DNA of 64,000 nucleotides from Myxococcus virescens (GTDB lineage: Bacteria; Myxococcota; Myxococcia; Myxococcales; Myxococcaceae). The notes beneath the pieces were generated by a model. The model had not been told where the DNA came from and searched no databases. It was given only the letters and a program-made list of their open reading frames with translations. The stretch is taken from positions 310,001-374,000 of the forward strand of contig NZ_FNAJ01000002.1 in NCBI RefSeq assembly GCF_900101905.1. The letters are read 5' to 3'. Below are positions 19,587-27,912 of the stretch, one piece after another. The first letter of the stretch is position 1. Each line of letters opens with the position of its first letter. A program made the translations under genes and the position numbers.

Positions 19587-19774
19587 GGCTCGGCGGACCC
19601 TAGCGGTGCCGGTTCGAGGGCGGAATGGTCCCTTCGTCCGTTACCGGGTGTACGGAGAACCCTTGGTAAGAAGGGGCGAGTGAGCAGGCGGGGTGGCGTG
19701 TGGTGGCGGCGCGCACTAAGTCTGGCGCATGGGGCGCGCATGCCGTGTGCCCTGCTCACGTGAGGAGGATGGCC

Positions 19775-20011
19775 ATGGCCGACCCGAAGGTGACGATTAC
19801 CTACTGTACCGCTTGAGGCTACAGGCCTCGGGCCGCCCGTGCGGCGGCCGCATTGAAGGATGAGCTGGAGGTAGAGGCGGAGCTGTTGCCGGGCCCTTCG
19901 GGAAGCTACGAGGTCGCCGTGGATGGCAAGGTCGTCATCCGGAAGGCGTCGCTCGCATTTCCCACGGACCACGAGGTGGTGGACGCGGTGGCGAAGGTGC
20001 TGGGGCGGTAG
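19775..20011 (+). CDS. selW: SelW/Rdx-family selenoprotein with in-frame UGA for selenocysteine
   Basis: A 78-residue reading frame interrupted only by a TGA at 19814-19816 (codon 14). Before it the protein is 'MADPKVTITYCTA', after it 'GYRPRAARAAAALKDELEVE' and on to 'VVDAVAKVLGR', ending in TAG. Read through, this is the compact thioredoxin-like Rdx fold of SelW/SelT/SelH: strand, then Cys-x-x-Sec (residues 11-14), then the G-Y-x-P-R helix, then 'PSGSYEVAVDGKVVI' strands and a final helix. AGGAGG at 19763-19768 lies six bases from the ATG. A hairpin with GU in its loop follows the TGA. The family is thought to use the selenenylsulfide in redox reactions, with glutathione or thioredoxin as partner. 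The sel genes needed for decoding are not in this window. Confidence 0.87.
19814..19849 (+). promoter_or_regulatory. Candidate bacterial SECIS element
   Basis: Immediately after the UGA, GGCCGCC (19831-19837) and GGCGGCC (19843-19849) form a perfect seven-base stem capped by the loop CGTGC, which contains the GU needed for SelB binding. The loop GU lies 23-24 bases past the UGA, within the range known for bacterial SECIS elements. A second short stem GAGGC/GCCTC (19815-19819/19825-19829) overlaps the UGA. Confidence 0.7.
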
Positions 20012-20110
20012 CGGGCAGGATGCCTTGGCCGCTTCGTGCGATGCTGGGCGCGAGCGACGCGCCCACTTCGCGCGGACGAGATTCGCCATGGTTGAGCAGG
20101 GGGGCCTTCA

Positions 20111-20647
20111 ATGTCTGCACGGCGCTGTGCCACGAGAGTCCTGGGCGTTGCTGCTCTTCTTGGGGTTACGACCCTGGCGGCGGATGAGAAGTCTGTCTTT
20201 GCACGACTGCATCCTGCAATGACTCGCGCCGAGGTCGAGAAGCTCGGGAACAAGGTATCCCTGGGGGCATACCAGGGGCATCTCATGTCCTCGTTCACGA
20301 GCGAAGGTGCGCTTCAGAGCGTCGGCGCGATTGCCACGTTCCGACAGGGGAGTTGTCCGGAGGCGCTGGAGAGCGTGCGCCAGTACCTGGAGCAGGATTT
20401 CGGCGCGCCACGCAGTTTGAAACCGCATATCCCACTGCAGTATGGCGGGCTGAATAAGCGCTGCCATGACTGGAGGCTCGGTGTCGCGTGGCTGCAGGTC
20501 TGCTGCGCTCGGTATGAGCTCGAGAAGGGCCGTCCCCCGTTGATGAACGTATCGGTCATCTATGGAGTCAAAGGCAGGGACACGCCCGTTGCGCATGGAG
20601 GCCACGGGGGGGACTCGCTCATCATCCCCTTCGACGGTTTTCCCTGA
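20111..20647 (+). CDS. Hypothetical exported protein
   Basis: 178 residues. An Arg-rich start followed by 'VLGVAALLGVTTLAADEKS' is a signal peptide with probable cleavage after 'TLA'. The mature part has conserved-looking cysteines ('GSCPEAL', 'NKRCHDW', 'WLQVCCARYE') that could form disulfides in the periplasm, and 'LHPAMTRAEVEKLGNKV', which resembles the start of SmpA/OmlA-like BamE folds; that likeness is weak. It lies ~100 bases after the selenoprotein gene on the same strand. The GC bias is lower than in the neighbours (for example ATATCC, TATGAG codons). Confidence 0.65.
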   Translation: MSARRCATRVLGVAALLGVTTLAADEKSVFARLHPAMTRAEVEKLGNKVSLGAYQGHLMSSFTSEGALQSVGAIATFRQGSCPEALESVRQYLEQDFGAPRSLKPHIPLQYGGLNKRCHDWRLGVAWLQVCCARYELEKGRPPLMNVSVIYGVKGRDTPVAHGGHGGDSLIIPFDGFP

Positions 20648-20871
20648 CATGCCTCTCACAAGAATGTGAACGGCACCACTCACGGCTCGCTCACGTTCCG
20701 ACTCCCTCGCCGTGGGTATGCAAGCGTCCAGTCGACAACCCAAGCAAGGCAGGAAAAATCGAGTACTACGCGGGGCAGGCGGCCGGGCAGGCGGGCGGCA
20801 ATCAGGCCCCGGTGGACCGCTCCCGGACATGGCCTGGGGCACCCAGCTTTAGAGCACAGGAGGTGACACTC

Positions 20872-21189
20872 ATGGCGTGGCCGACAGTCGCGTCGCCCTA
20901 CGAGCGGCGCTCCCTCACCAGTGGACTGCGGGTTCGGGACGAAAGCGGGGCGATGCTGGGCTACGTGGCCCTCATTGGCCGGGAACACCTCTACGCGCGG
21001 CGCTGGCCCTTCAGCCGGCAGTGGACGGAGTTCCCGCTGGCCCGCGTGCGGCATGTCTCCCGAGGTTCGGTGTTCCTGGAGGGGCAGATGCCGGGCCGGG
21101 TGGTGGCGGCCGACAAGGGCGCACACGCGGAGATTCCCACGCAGACCCTGCCGCTGGCCGAGCTGGACGAGGCGTCCACTCCCGTCTGA
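20872..21189 (+). CDS. Small hypothetical protein
   Basis: 105 residues from ATG 20872, with a strong AGGAGGTGA ribosome site upstream. The reading 'SGLRVRDESGAMLGYVALIG' and 'WTEFPLARVRHVSRGSVFL' suggests a small beta-barrel like PRC or SH3 proteins; I do not recognise the family. There is no signal peptide. It is ~50 bases upstream of dapD on the same strand and may be cotranscribed. The ~220 bases before it hold nothing recognisable. Confidence 0.6.
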   Translation: MAWPTVASPYERRSLTSGLRVRDESGAMLGYVALIGREHLYARRWPFSRQWTEFPLARVRHVSRGSVFLEGQMPGRVVAADKGAHAEIPTQTLPLAELDEASTPV

Positions 21190-21242
21190 GCCCTTCAACC
21201 AGGTGCGGCGCCGCGCGGGGTTTTGTGCTTCAAGGAGGCGCC

Positions 21243-22067
21243 ATGGCCCCTATCGAAGAGCTGTCCCAGAGGGTGTCCGCCGCGTTCGCGGATCGGACGT
21301 TGTTGAAGGACGCGGCCCACGTGGCCGCCGTGCGCGAGACGCTGGCGCGGTTGGACTCGGGTGAGCTCCGCGTGGCGGAGAAGGGCGTGGACGGCTGGAA
21401 GGTGAACGCCTGGGTGAAGGAGGCCATCCTCCTCTTCTTCGCCGTGTCGGAGATGAAGGTGATGGAGGTGGGGCCCTTCGAGTTCTACGACAAGGTGCCG
21501 CTGAAGAAGGGCCTGGAGGCGGCGGGCGTGCGCGTGGTGCCCCCGGGCACGGTGCGCTACGGCGCCTTCGTGGAGAAGGGCGCGGTGGTGATGCCGGGCT
21601 ATGTGAACATCGGCGCGCGCGTGGGCGCGGGCACCATGGTGGACACGTGGGCCACGGTGGGCAGCTGCGCCCAGGTGGGCAAGCACGTCCACCTGTCCGG
21701 CGGCGTGGGGCTGGGCGGGGTGCTGGAGCCGCCCTCCGCGTCACCCGTCATCATCGAGGACGGTGCCTTCCTGGGCAGCCGCTCCATCGTCGTCGAGGGC
21801 GTGGTGGTGGAGGAGGAGGCGGTGCTGGGCGCCAACGTGGTGCTCACCGCGTCCACTCAAATCATCGACGTCACCGGCCCCGAGGAGCGTGTCTTCAAGG
21901 GCCGCGTCCCCGCGCGCAGCGTGGTGATTCCCGGCATGCGGGAGAAGCAGTTCCCGGCCGGCAAGTACATGGTGCCGTGCGCGCTCATCATCGGTCAGCG
22001 GACGAAGTCCACCGACCAGAAGACCAGCCTCAATGCGGCGCTGCGCGACTTCGCGGTGGCGGTGTAA
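21243..22067 (+). CDS. dapD: 2,3,4,5-tetrahydropyridine-2,6-dicarboxylate N-succinyltransferase
   Basis: 274 residues, the full family length. The enzyme transfers succinate from succinyl-CoA in the lysine/diaminopimelate pathway. The N-terminal helical domain has 'VDGWKVNAWVKEAILLFF'. The left-handed beta-helix of hexapeptide repeats follows, with 'GYVNIGARVGAGTMVDTWA' carrying the active-site region, 'VGSCAQVGKHVHLSGGVG' and 'FLGSRSIVVEGVVVEEEAV'. ATG 21243 has AGGAGG before it. dapE follows two genes downstream, so consecutive pathway genes sit together. Confidence 0.97.
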   Translation: MAPIEELSQRVSAAFADRTLLKDAAHVAAVRETLARLDSGELRVAEKGVDGWKVNAWVKEAILLFFAVSEMKVMEVGPFEFYDKVPLKKGLEAAGVRVVPPGTVRYGAFVEKGAVVMPGYVNIGARVGAGTMVDTWATVGSCAQVGKHVHLSGGVGLGGVLEPPSASPVIIEDGAFLGSRSIVVEGVVVEEEAVLGANVVLTASTQIIDVTGPEERVFKGRVPARSVVIPGMREKQFPAGKYMVPCALIIGQRTKSTDQKTSLNAALRDFAVAV

Positions 22068-22128
22068 AGGCTGAAATCCAGCAGCCCGCGCGCGCCGTAG
22101 AAGGCGTGTGACGGCACGGAACGTGACG

Positions 22129-22758
22129 ATGGCGCACCATCTGGACGACATCCTGCCCGAATGGGCACTGGGGATGCTGGAGGCCCCAGTCCGGGCGTCC
22201 GTCGAGCAGCACCTCGCGGAGTGCGCGAGGTGCCGCGAGGTGGCGGACCGGCTGGTGTCCACGCACGCGGCGCTGGCGTCGCTGGTGGTGCCGCCGCCCG
22301 CGGTGCTGGCGCGGTTGATGGACCGGATGGAAGGTCCGGGGCGGCTTGCCCGCTTCGCGGACCGGGTGGCGGCCTTCTTCGACCTGTCGCGCGAGCGAGC
22401 GCTGGCGCTGCTGGACGCCGTGAGCGACCCGGCGGCGTGGATGCCCGGACCGGTGGAGGGCTCGGAGCTGATGCCGGTGGAGACGGGCCCCGCGCGCGAA
22501 GGGACGATGGCCGCCATCCTCCGGCTCCACCCGGGGGCGCGCTACCCCCGGCACACGCACCACGGCCGCGAGTGGAACCTGGTGCTGGAGGGCGGCTTCC
22601 GCGAGGATGAAGGGCACGAGGTCTTGCCCGGTGAGGAGCTGGAGAAGACGGACGGCAGCGCGCATGGCTTCACGGCGCTGACGGAAGGGCCGGCGTGTCT
22701 GTGTGCCTCCGTCCTGGAGGGCGTGACGCGCTTCGAGGAAGCGTTCGCGGACGGCTGA
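22129..22758 (+). CDS. ChrR-like protein: zinc-binding anti-sigma N-terminus plus cupin domain
   Basis: About 209 residues. The N-terminal zinc-binding helical region has 'EQHLAECARCREVADRL', i.e. His-x3-Cys-x2-Cys as in anti-sigma factors of the ZAS class. The C-terminal domain is a cupin with 'HTHHGREWNLVLEGGF' and 'LPGEELEKTDGSAHGF', carrying a possible metal site. ChrR pairs with RpoE in the singlet-oxygen response of photosynthetic bacteria, but no sigma gene is adjacent here; its partner would be elsewhere. A GTG at 22108 is an alternative start. It sits between dapD and dapE and may be part of their transcription unit. Confidence 0.82.
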   Translation: MAHHLDDILPEWALGMLEAPVRASVEQHLAECARCREVADRLVSTHAALASLVVPPPAVLARLMDRMEGPGRLARFADRVAAFFDLSRERALALLDAVSDPAAWMPGPVEGSELMPVETGPAREGTMAAILRLHPGARYPRHTHHGREWNLVLEGGFREDEGHEVLPGEELEKTDGSAHGFTALTEGPACLCASVLEGVTRFEEAFADG

Positions 22759-22783
22759 CGCCCGGGGCTATGGTGGAAGGCGT

Positions 22784-23872
22784 ATGGCTTCCATCGACCT
22801 CGCCACGCGGCTGGCTCGCACCACGCTCGAGCTGTGCCGCATCCCCAGTCCCATCACCCAGGAAGGGCCCATCGCCGACCATGTGGAGCGCTGGGCGCTC
22901 CAGCACTTCCCGCGGGAAGAGGTGTTCCGGGTCGGCCACACGCTGCTCCTCGGCAAGCTGGAGGATGCGCGCCCCACGGTGGCCCTCATCGGGCACCTGG
23001 ACACGGTGCCCGCGCACCCCAGCGACGCGGGCCGTGAGGCGCGCATCGAGGGCGAGCGTGTCTTCGGGCTGGGCGCCTCGGACATGAAGGGCGGGTTGGC
23101 GGTGATGATGGCGCTCGCGGAGGATTTGCGCCGCGACACGCTGCCCGTGAATCTGGCCTTCCTCTTCTATGAGCGCGAAGAGGGCGCCTACGCCGAAAGC
23201 GGCCTCATTCCGCTGTACGAGAAGCGGCCGGACCTGGCGAAGGTGCGGTTCGGCATCGCCATGGAGCCCACCGACAGCGTGGTGCAGGTGGGCTGTGTCG
23301 GCTCCATGCAGGTCACCGTGCGCTTCACCGGGCGCAGCGCGCACTCCGCTCGGCCGTGGCAGGGGGAGAACGCCATCCACAAGGCGGGGCCGTTCCTCGC
23401 GGAGTTGCTCGGGCGTCAGCGCGTGGAGGTCAACGTCGCCGGCTTCCCGTTCTACGAGGTCATCAACGCCACGCTCGCCAAGGGGGGCCGCGCGCGCAAC
23501 GTCATCCCCGAGGCCTTCGAGCTGAACCTCAACTACCGCTTCGCGCCGGGCAAGAGCATCGAACAGGCTAAGGCGGACGTGCACGCGCTCGTCGCCGGGC
23601 GGGCCGAGGTGGAGTTCACCGATGCGTCGCCCAGCGGCCCGGTGGTGGCGGGCAACCCGCTGTTCCAGAAGTTGATGGCCCTCACCGGCCTGCCCGCGGC
23701 CTCCAAGCAGGCCTGGACGGACGTGGCGCGCTTCGGCGAGTGGGGCGTGGATGCCATCAACTTCGGGCCCGGTGAGACGGCCCAGGCGCATCAGGCCAAC
23801 GAGAGCGCGCCCATCCCGCCGCTTGCGGACGCGTATGAGAAGCTCGCGGCCTTCCTCAAGGGCGCGAGCTGA
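22784..23872 (+). CDS. dapE: Succinyl-diaminopimelate desuccinylase
   Basis: A 362-residue M20 metallopeptidase-family enzyme cleaving N-succinyl-LL-diaminopimelate in lysine and cell-wall synthesis. Metal ligands and catalytic residues are visible in order: 'GHLDTVPAHP' (His, Asp), 'GLGASDMKGGLAVMMAL' (bridging Asp), 'FYEREEGAYAESG' (general-base Glu and metal Glu), 'GIAMEPTDS' (metal Glu) and 'FGPGETAQAHQANES' (last His). The dimerisation domain lies between ~175 and 290, with 'FTGRSAHSARPWQGENAIH'. Length fits the actinobacterial/deltaproteobacterial type. ATG 22784 follows ~25 bases after the ChrR-like stop. Confidence 0.95.
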   Translation: MASIDLATRLARTTLELCRIPSPITQEGPIADHVERWALQHFPREEVFRVGHTLLLGKLEDARPTVALIGHLDTVPAHPSDAGREARIEGERVFGLGASDMKGGLAVMMALAEDLRRDTLPVNLAFLFYEREEGAYAESGLIPLYEKRPDLAKVRFGIAMEPTDSVVQVGCVGSMQVTVRFTGRSAHSARPWQGENAIHKAGPFLAELLGRQRVEVNVAGFPFYEVINATLAKGGRARNVIPEAFELNLNYRFAPGKSIEQAKADVHALVAGRAEVEFTDASPSGPVVAGNPLFQKLMALTGLPAASKQAWTDVARFGEWGVDAINFGPGETAQAHQANESAPIPPLADAYEKLAAFLKGAS

Positions 23873-24039
23873 CGAGGACTCGTCGCGGGACATGCCCTCC
23901 GGGGCATGACGCCCGCGCGCGGTGCACGTCATTCGTCCGCTGTCGTTCATCTGCGTGCCTTCACCGCACACGCCCTGGCGTGCATGGGCGTACCCTGTCC
24001 ATGCATCGCCTGCAGTCTTCCCCAACCGGAGCCGACTGA

Positions 24040-24441
24040 ATGACGAACGAGTCCGTCAATCCGCAGCTGACCGACGATGTCTCTCCCTCCCCGGCGGAGG
24101 CGGGCCTCGCGCCCACGCCGCGGCGCCGCACCGCCACGAAGCGCAAGAGCGCTTCACGGACGGGCAGCACGCGGAAGTCCGCGCGCAAGGCCACCACCAA
24201 GCGGGGGACTCCGCGCGCGAAGAAGACGGCGGCACGCGGGAAGACGACCACCCGCAAGTCCGCTACGCGCAAGTCCGCCACGCGTGCCACCGGCCGCGGC
24301 GCGCGCAAGGCCACCACGCGGAAGACGGGGACGGCGGGACGGACCGCCCGCAAGACGGGGACGCGCGGCACCGCGACGAAGCGGACCACCACGCGTGGCG
24401 GCGCCCGGAAGTCGCCGGCCCGGCGCACGACGCGCCGCTGA
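24040..24441 (+). CDS. Histone H1-like lysine/arginine/threonine-rich protein
   Basis: 133 residues with an acidic first 25 ('QLTDDVSPSPAEAG') and then a disordered basic tail built from 'TRKSATRKSATRATGRG'-like repeats of Lys, Arg, Thr, Ala and Gly. Such tails occur in bacterial H1-like proteins that bind DNA without sequence preference. A nucleoid role is inference; low-complexity sequence supports no closer assignment. It is followed by a strong terminator, so it is probably the end of its transcript. Confidence 0.8.
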   Translation: MTNESVNPQLTDDVSPSPAEAGLAPTPRRRTATKRKSASRTGSTRKSARKATTKRGTPRAKKTAARGKTTTRKSATRKSATRATGRGARKATTRKTGTAGRTARKTGTRGTATKRTTTRGGARKSPARRTTRR

Positions 24442-24464
24442 GGCGTTCCGCGGACACGCACTTC

Positions 24465-24495
24465 GGGGCCATGGGGGCTGGACTCCCATGGCCCC
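24465..24495 (+). terminator. Strong intrinsic terminator after the H1-like gene
   Basis: GGGGCCATGGG (24465-24475) pairs perfectly with CCCATGGCCCC (24485-24495), loop of nine, followed by TGGTGTTTT. It lies between two convergent genes, so it could also serve the minus-strand lipoprotein. Confidence 0.85.
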
Positions 24496-24518
24496 TGGTG
24501 TTTTCGGAAGGCGCCCGC

Positions 24519-26063
24519 TCAGCGCTTCAGTCGCAGCAGGAAGACATCGCCGCGCGCGGGGCTCTGGCGTCCGGTGCCGAAGTCAGTCTCGCGGTCCGTG
24601 TGACCGAAGAGGAAGACGTCCCCGTCGGGCAGCACGCCCATGGAGGCAATGGATTCCATGCCATACAGCTCGCCTCTCGGCTGGGGCGGGTCCGACAGGA
24701 ACATCGTCGTGAGGAGCGACGTGCCCGCCGCGTCGTAGCGCAGGGCCACGGGCTGCGCCGAGCCCATGCCGTCCTTGCCCGCAACGCCGTTCTCGATGCG
24801 GTTGAAGGTGAAGCCCGCCACCATCAGCTCTCCGGAGGGCGCCAGCGAGACCGCGTCCACCTGGAGCCCGTCCCCCAGACCCTTGGCCCAGGTCTCCTGT
24901 CCTTCCGCCTTGGCGGAGACGACGAAGGGGGTGTCCCGGAACGCATGCCCCGGCACCTGCATGTCACCCCAGCGCACGGTGCCCAGGAATGGGCCCGCGG
25001 CCACCACGGTGCCCTCGCCGTCGATGGCCACGTCGCGCATGGTGCCGCGTGCCTGGCTCATGGCCTTGGTCCACGTCAGCGAGCCCTGCTGGTAGAGCGC
25101 GACGAAGGGACTGCCGCTTTCGGCGGCGCTCACCTGCTGACTGCCGAAGCGCACCGCGCCCTCGTACTGGCCGCCCACCGCCATGCGCCCGGCGCCATCC
25201 ACCGCCAGCGTCGTGAGCGCCACGCGCCCGCCCGCCTGGGGCTGGCCCACGGACACGGCGGATTCGGCCAGCCCGCCGTGGGCATATGTCACCACCACCG
25301 CGCCAGCGCCGGTGACGCCGTTGCCAAAGTCCGTGCTGCCCGGCGCGTTGAAGGCCACCAGCGTCCGTCCCTGGGTGTCCACCGCCAGGTCCGCCACCGC
25401 GAGGCCGGTGCCCGCGGGCGTGTTCGTCCACAGGACGTTGCCGTCCGCGTCCATCCGGACCACGAAGGTGCCATCCCCCAGCTTGTGACTGAGGAGGTCC
25501 AGGATGCCCTCCGTGGTGCCGGCGATGACGATGCCGCCCGCCGGGTCCGCGGCGATGCGGCCCCGGACGAACGCGCGCACCTCCAGCGGCGCCTCCGGGG
25601 CCCTCACGTCGAAGGCCTTCTGCCAGCGAGGCTCGCCCGTGGGCGCGCGCCGCGTCAGCACCAGCTTCGCCCGGTTATCCGTGGGCTGAAGGCTGTCCAG
25701 GTCATCGATGTCATGCAGCGACAACGTGAGGAGGTCGCCGCTGGCATCCACCGCCGCGCCCAGCGCCAGGTCGTCCTGGGGCGTGCCCTCGCGCTGCATC
25801 CACAGCGTGCTGCCCGGCCCCGGTGGTGGCGGTGGCGGACGCGCGGGTGGCGGTGGCACGCCGGGTGGCCTCTCTTCAGGAGGTGTCTCCGAACCCGGTG
25901 CTTCTTCGGGAGGCGCGACGCAGTCCCCCGGGGGGGCCTCCGTACAGCGCTCCTCGCCGGGAAGCTCGCTCGTGTCTTTCCCACCACAGCCCAGCCACAA
26001 CCCCGCCCCACCCAGAACCGCCGCACTCACGACGGTCCGGACCCATCGCCACGCTGGATGCAT
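24519..26063 (-). CDS. Secreted lipoprotein with proline-rich linker and beta-propeller-like repeats
   Basis: 514 residues from ATG 26063, which has a GGGGGGA ribosome site. Signal peptide 'VVSAAVLGGAGLWLGCGGKD' ends in a lipobox Cys. An acidic, Pro-rich linker ('PPPPARPPPPPPGPGST') spans roughly residues 40-95. The rest is a series of ~50-residue repeats of the type 'DASGDLLTLSLH', 'AADPAGGIVIAGTTEG', 'AVDTQGRTLVAFN', 'AVDGAGRMAVGGQYEG', 'APSGELMVAGF', 'LPDGDVFLFGHTDRET', consistent with a beta-propeller of the SBBP or delta-60 type. Its role is unknown, and no enzyme motif is seen. It is probably anchored in the outer membrane. Confidence 0.85.
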   Translation of the reverse strand: MHPAWRWVRTVVSAAVLGGAGLWLGCGGKDTSELPGEERCTEAPPGDCVAPPEEAPGSETPPEERPPGVPPPPARPPPPPPGPGSTLWMQREGTPQDDLALGAAVDASGDLLTLSLHDIDDLDSLQPTDNRAKLVLTRRAPTGEPRWQKAFDVRAPEAPLEVRAFVRGRIAADPAGGIVIAGTTEGILDLLSHKLGDGTFVVRMDADGNVLWTNTPAGTGLAVADLAVDTQGRTLVAFNAPGSTDFGNGVTGAGAVVVTYAHGGLAESAVSVGQPQAGGRVALTTLAVDGAGRMAVGGQYEGAVRFGSQQVSAAESGSPFVALYQQGSLTWTKAMSQARGTMRDVAIDGEGTVVAAGPFLGTVRWGDMQVPGHAFRDTPFVVSAKAEGQETWAKGLGDGLQVDAVSLAPSGELMVAGFTFNRIENGVAGKDGMGSAQPVALRYDAAGTSLLTTMFLSDPPQPRGELYGMESIASMGVLPDGDVFLFGHTDRETDFGTGRQSPARGDVFLLRLKR

Positions 26064-26258
26064 GCAGTCCCCCCGCTTCGCCCAGGGGAGGGTCGGCATG
26101 CGTGTCTGTGTCAGCAACACCCACTGGGGCGTTTGCCTGCCTGGCCGCCCGGATGCGCGAGGCGGCCCCGCTGACCGTGGGAAATGCCGCCCCAACGGTG
26201 GCACTCCCGTTGCCCCATCAGGGGCCTGGCATGCCATGGCCGTGGCGCCCGAGGTGCC

Positions 26259-27500
26259 TCAGCGCCAGAAGCCCACGGACAGGCCCACGTTGGTGTAGCG
26301 GCGCGCCAGGTCGAAGGAGGCCGTCACGGACCAGTCCTCCCAGTAGCGGAAGACGAACACCTCGAAGCCGCCGGTGACGTGGGGGCGCGCGGGCCGCTTG
26401 TCGAACGGGGACGGCTCCGCGTACGCGCCGGCCCGCAGCCGAATCATGCCCGGCACCGTGTCATGCTCCACGCCGATGCGCGGCGCGAAGGAGGTGCCCT
26501 TGCCCACCATGGCCTCGTCCGCCGTGGACGCGAAGGTGCGCGCGGGCACCGCGTTGTCCACGCTTGAGATGAGGTCCACCTGGGCGCTGATGAGCCAGCG
26601 GCCAGCGGGCGCGTCCAGGGGCTCGGCTTCCGGCACCGGCAGCGCGTCTCCCTCCACGAGGAGCTGCCGCCGTGCCGCGGGGGACAGCCGGTTGTAGCGC
26701 TCCGCGCCTTCGCCCAGCCGCCAGCTGGCGCCCACCGACAGCACGGCGGGGGACACCACCGCGCCGAAGAGGGTCCGCCCCGCCAGCTCCGGGAGCTGGT
26801 TCGGCTCGCGCCGCCAGTCTCCCACCACCTCCGGCCGCACCGTCACGCCCATGCGCCAGGGGCGCCCATGCGGCCGGTACAGGATGTCCACCGCCACGCC
26901 CGTGTCGCCGTAGCGCAGGTCCGTGCCTCCGGAGTCCAGCCGGAAGGAGGCCTGCGCCGCGTAGATGCCCAGCGCGAGGATGAAGTCGTCCTGGCCAAAG
27001 GACATGGCCCCCGCCAGCACCGACTGCGTGAGCGACACGCGGATGCGCTCACCGGGCCCCGCGCACGCGGCCGTGGCGCAGTAGGACACCACGCTGTTGC
27101 GCATCGCGAAGCCGATGCCGAAGCGCTTGTACTGGAGCAGCAGGCCGCCCAGCAGCTGCCGGCTGTCGTGGGACTCGTCGGGCTGCCCGTCGTTGTCCAC
27201 GTCCCGCTTGCGCGAGCCGGTGAAGGGCAGGTCCAACCAGGACAGGGTGACGCCCAAATCCCAGTCCTTCTCCAAGGCCGGACCCCGGTGCGCCAGCGAG
27301 GCCAGGTTGCTGGGCAGCCCCGCGGCGCCCTCGGCGATGCCCACGTACGCGCCGCCCATTGCCACCATGCGCGCGGAGCCCAGCAGCGCGCCGGGGTTGA
27401 GGTACAGCCGCTCCGGGCGCGGCTCCAGCGGCGGGGGCGTCTCCTGCGCCCATGCCGCGGATGTGGCGCCCAGCACCAGCGCGCACCCGAACGCTTTCAC
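26259..27500 (-). CDS. Outer-membrane beta-barrel-like protein
   Basis: 413 residues from GTG 27500, which gives the signal peptide 'VKAFGCALVLGATSAAWAQE' and is preceded by a GGCGGGGG run. The mature part begins 'RLYLNPGALLGSARMVAMGG', a start seen in PorV/FadL-like and UPF0164-type proteins. It has alternating amphipathic strands and ends in 'YTNVGLSVGFWR'. Predicted beta-strands and the N-terminal 'MVAMGGAYVGIAEGAAGLPS' argue for an outer-membrane protein of the PorV-like group. Substrate or function cannot be told. Transcribed in the same direction as the lipoprotein before it. Confidence 0.72.
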   Translation of the reverse strand: MKAFGCALVLGATSAAWAQETPPPLEPRPERLYLNPGALLGSARMVAMGGAYVGIAEGAAGLPSNLASLAHRGPALEKDWDLGVTLSWLDLPFTGSRKRDVDNDGQPDESHDSRQLLGGLLLQYKRFGIGFAMRNSVVSYCATAACAGPGERIRVSLTQSVLAGAMSFGQDDFILALGIYAAQASFRLDSGGTDLRYGDTGVAVDILYRPHGRPWRMGVTVRPEVVGDWRREPNQLPELAGRTLFGAVVSPAVLSVGASWRLGEGAERYNRLSPAARRQLLVEGDALPVPEAEPLDAPAGRWLISAQVDLISSVDNAVPARTFASTADEAMVGKGTSFAPRIGVEHDTVPGMIRLRAGAYAEPSPFDKRPARPHVTGGFEVFVFRYWEDWSVTASFDLARRYTNVGLSVGFWR

Positions 27501-27547
27501 CCCCCCGCCACCGCGTCCTGCCGGACGCGCCACCGACCTGGAGGGAC

Positions 27548-27859
27548 TCACCGAGCGCGCGTGGCCTCCGTGAAGAGACGGTCCGCCTCGGCGGCCAGTG
27601 CGGTGTCGCGGGCGGTGAGGCCCCCGGCGTCGTGGGTGACGAGCGCCAGCGTCACCTTGCGCCAGCGGATGTCGATGTCCGGGTGGTGGTCCGCCTTCTC
27701 CGCCGCCTGCGCCACCTGCTCCACGAAGGCGATGCCGGCGAGGAAGGTGGGGGCCTCGAAGGTGCGGCGAATCATCCCGCCCTCGTGCTTCCACTCGGTG
27801 TGCTGCGAGAGGAAGGACTGGAGCGCCTCGGGTGCGAGCAGCGTGGGTTTGGAAGCCAT
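27548..27859 (-). CDS. phhB: Pterin-4a-carbinolamine dehydratase
   Basis: 103 residues, the full family length. The enzyme dehydrates 4a-hydroxytetrahydrobiopterin so that the pterin cofactor of aromatic amino acid hydroxylases can be recycled. The signature 'ADHHPDIDIRWRKVTLALVT' carries the two catalytic histidines, followed by 'THDAGGLTARDTALAAEAD'. The start is ATG 27859, since earlier codons do not fit the family. No phenylalanine hydroxylase gene is adjacent; the hydroxylase may be elsewhere, or the protein may act in other pterin chemistry. Confidence 0.94.
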   Translation of the reverse strand: MASKPTLLAPEALQSFLSQHTEWKHEGGMIRRTFEAPTFLAGIAFVEQVAQAAEKADHHPDIDIRWRKVTLALVTHDAGGLTARDTALAAEADRLFTEATRAR

Positions 27860-27912
27860 GGCCGCCTTTCTACCCGCTCCCGGGCTTGAGGGAAGACACC
27901 CGCCGTCCATCG

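Noticed and set aside
19769-19771. ATG 19769 as start of the selenoprotein
   Set aside because: It overlaps the end of the AGGAGG ribosome site and leaves no spacing; ATG 19775 has six bases.
24040-24441. Lys/Arg/Thr-rich frame as a non-coding repeat region
   Set aside because: It has a normal start, acidic N-terminus, stop and strong terminator, so it is more likely an H1-like protein gene.
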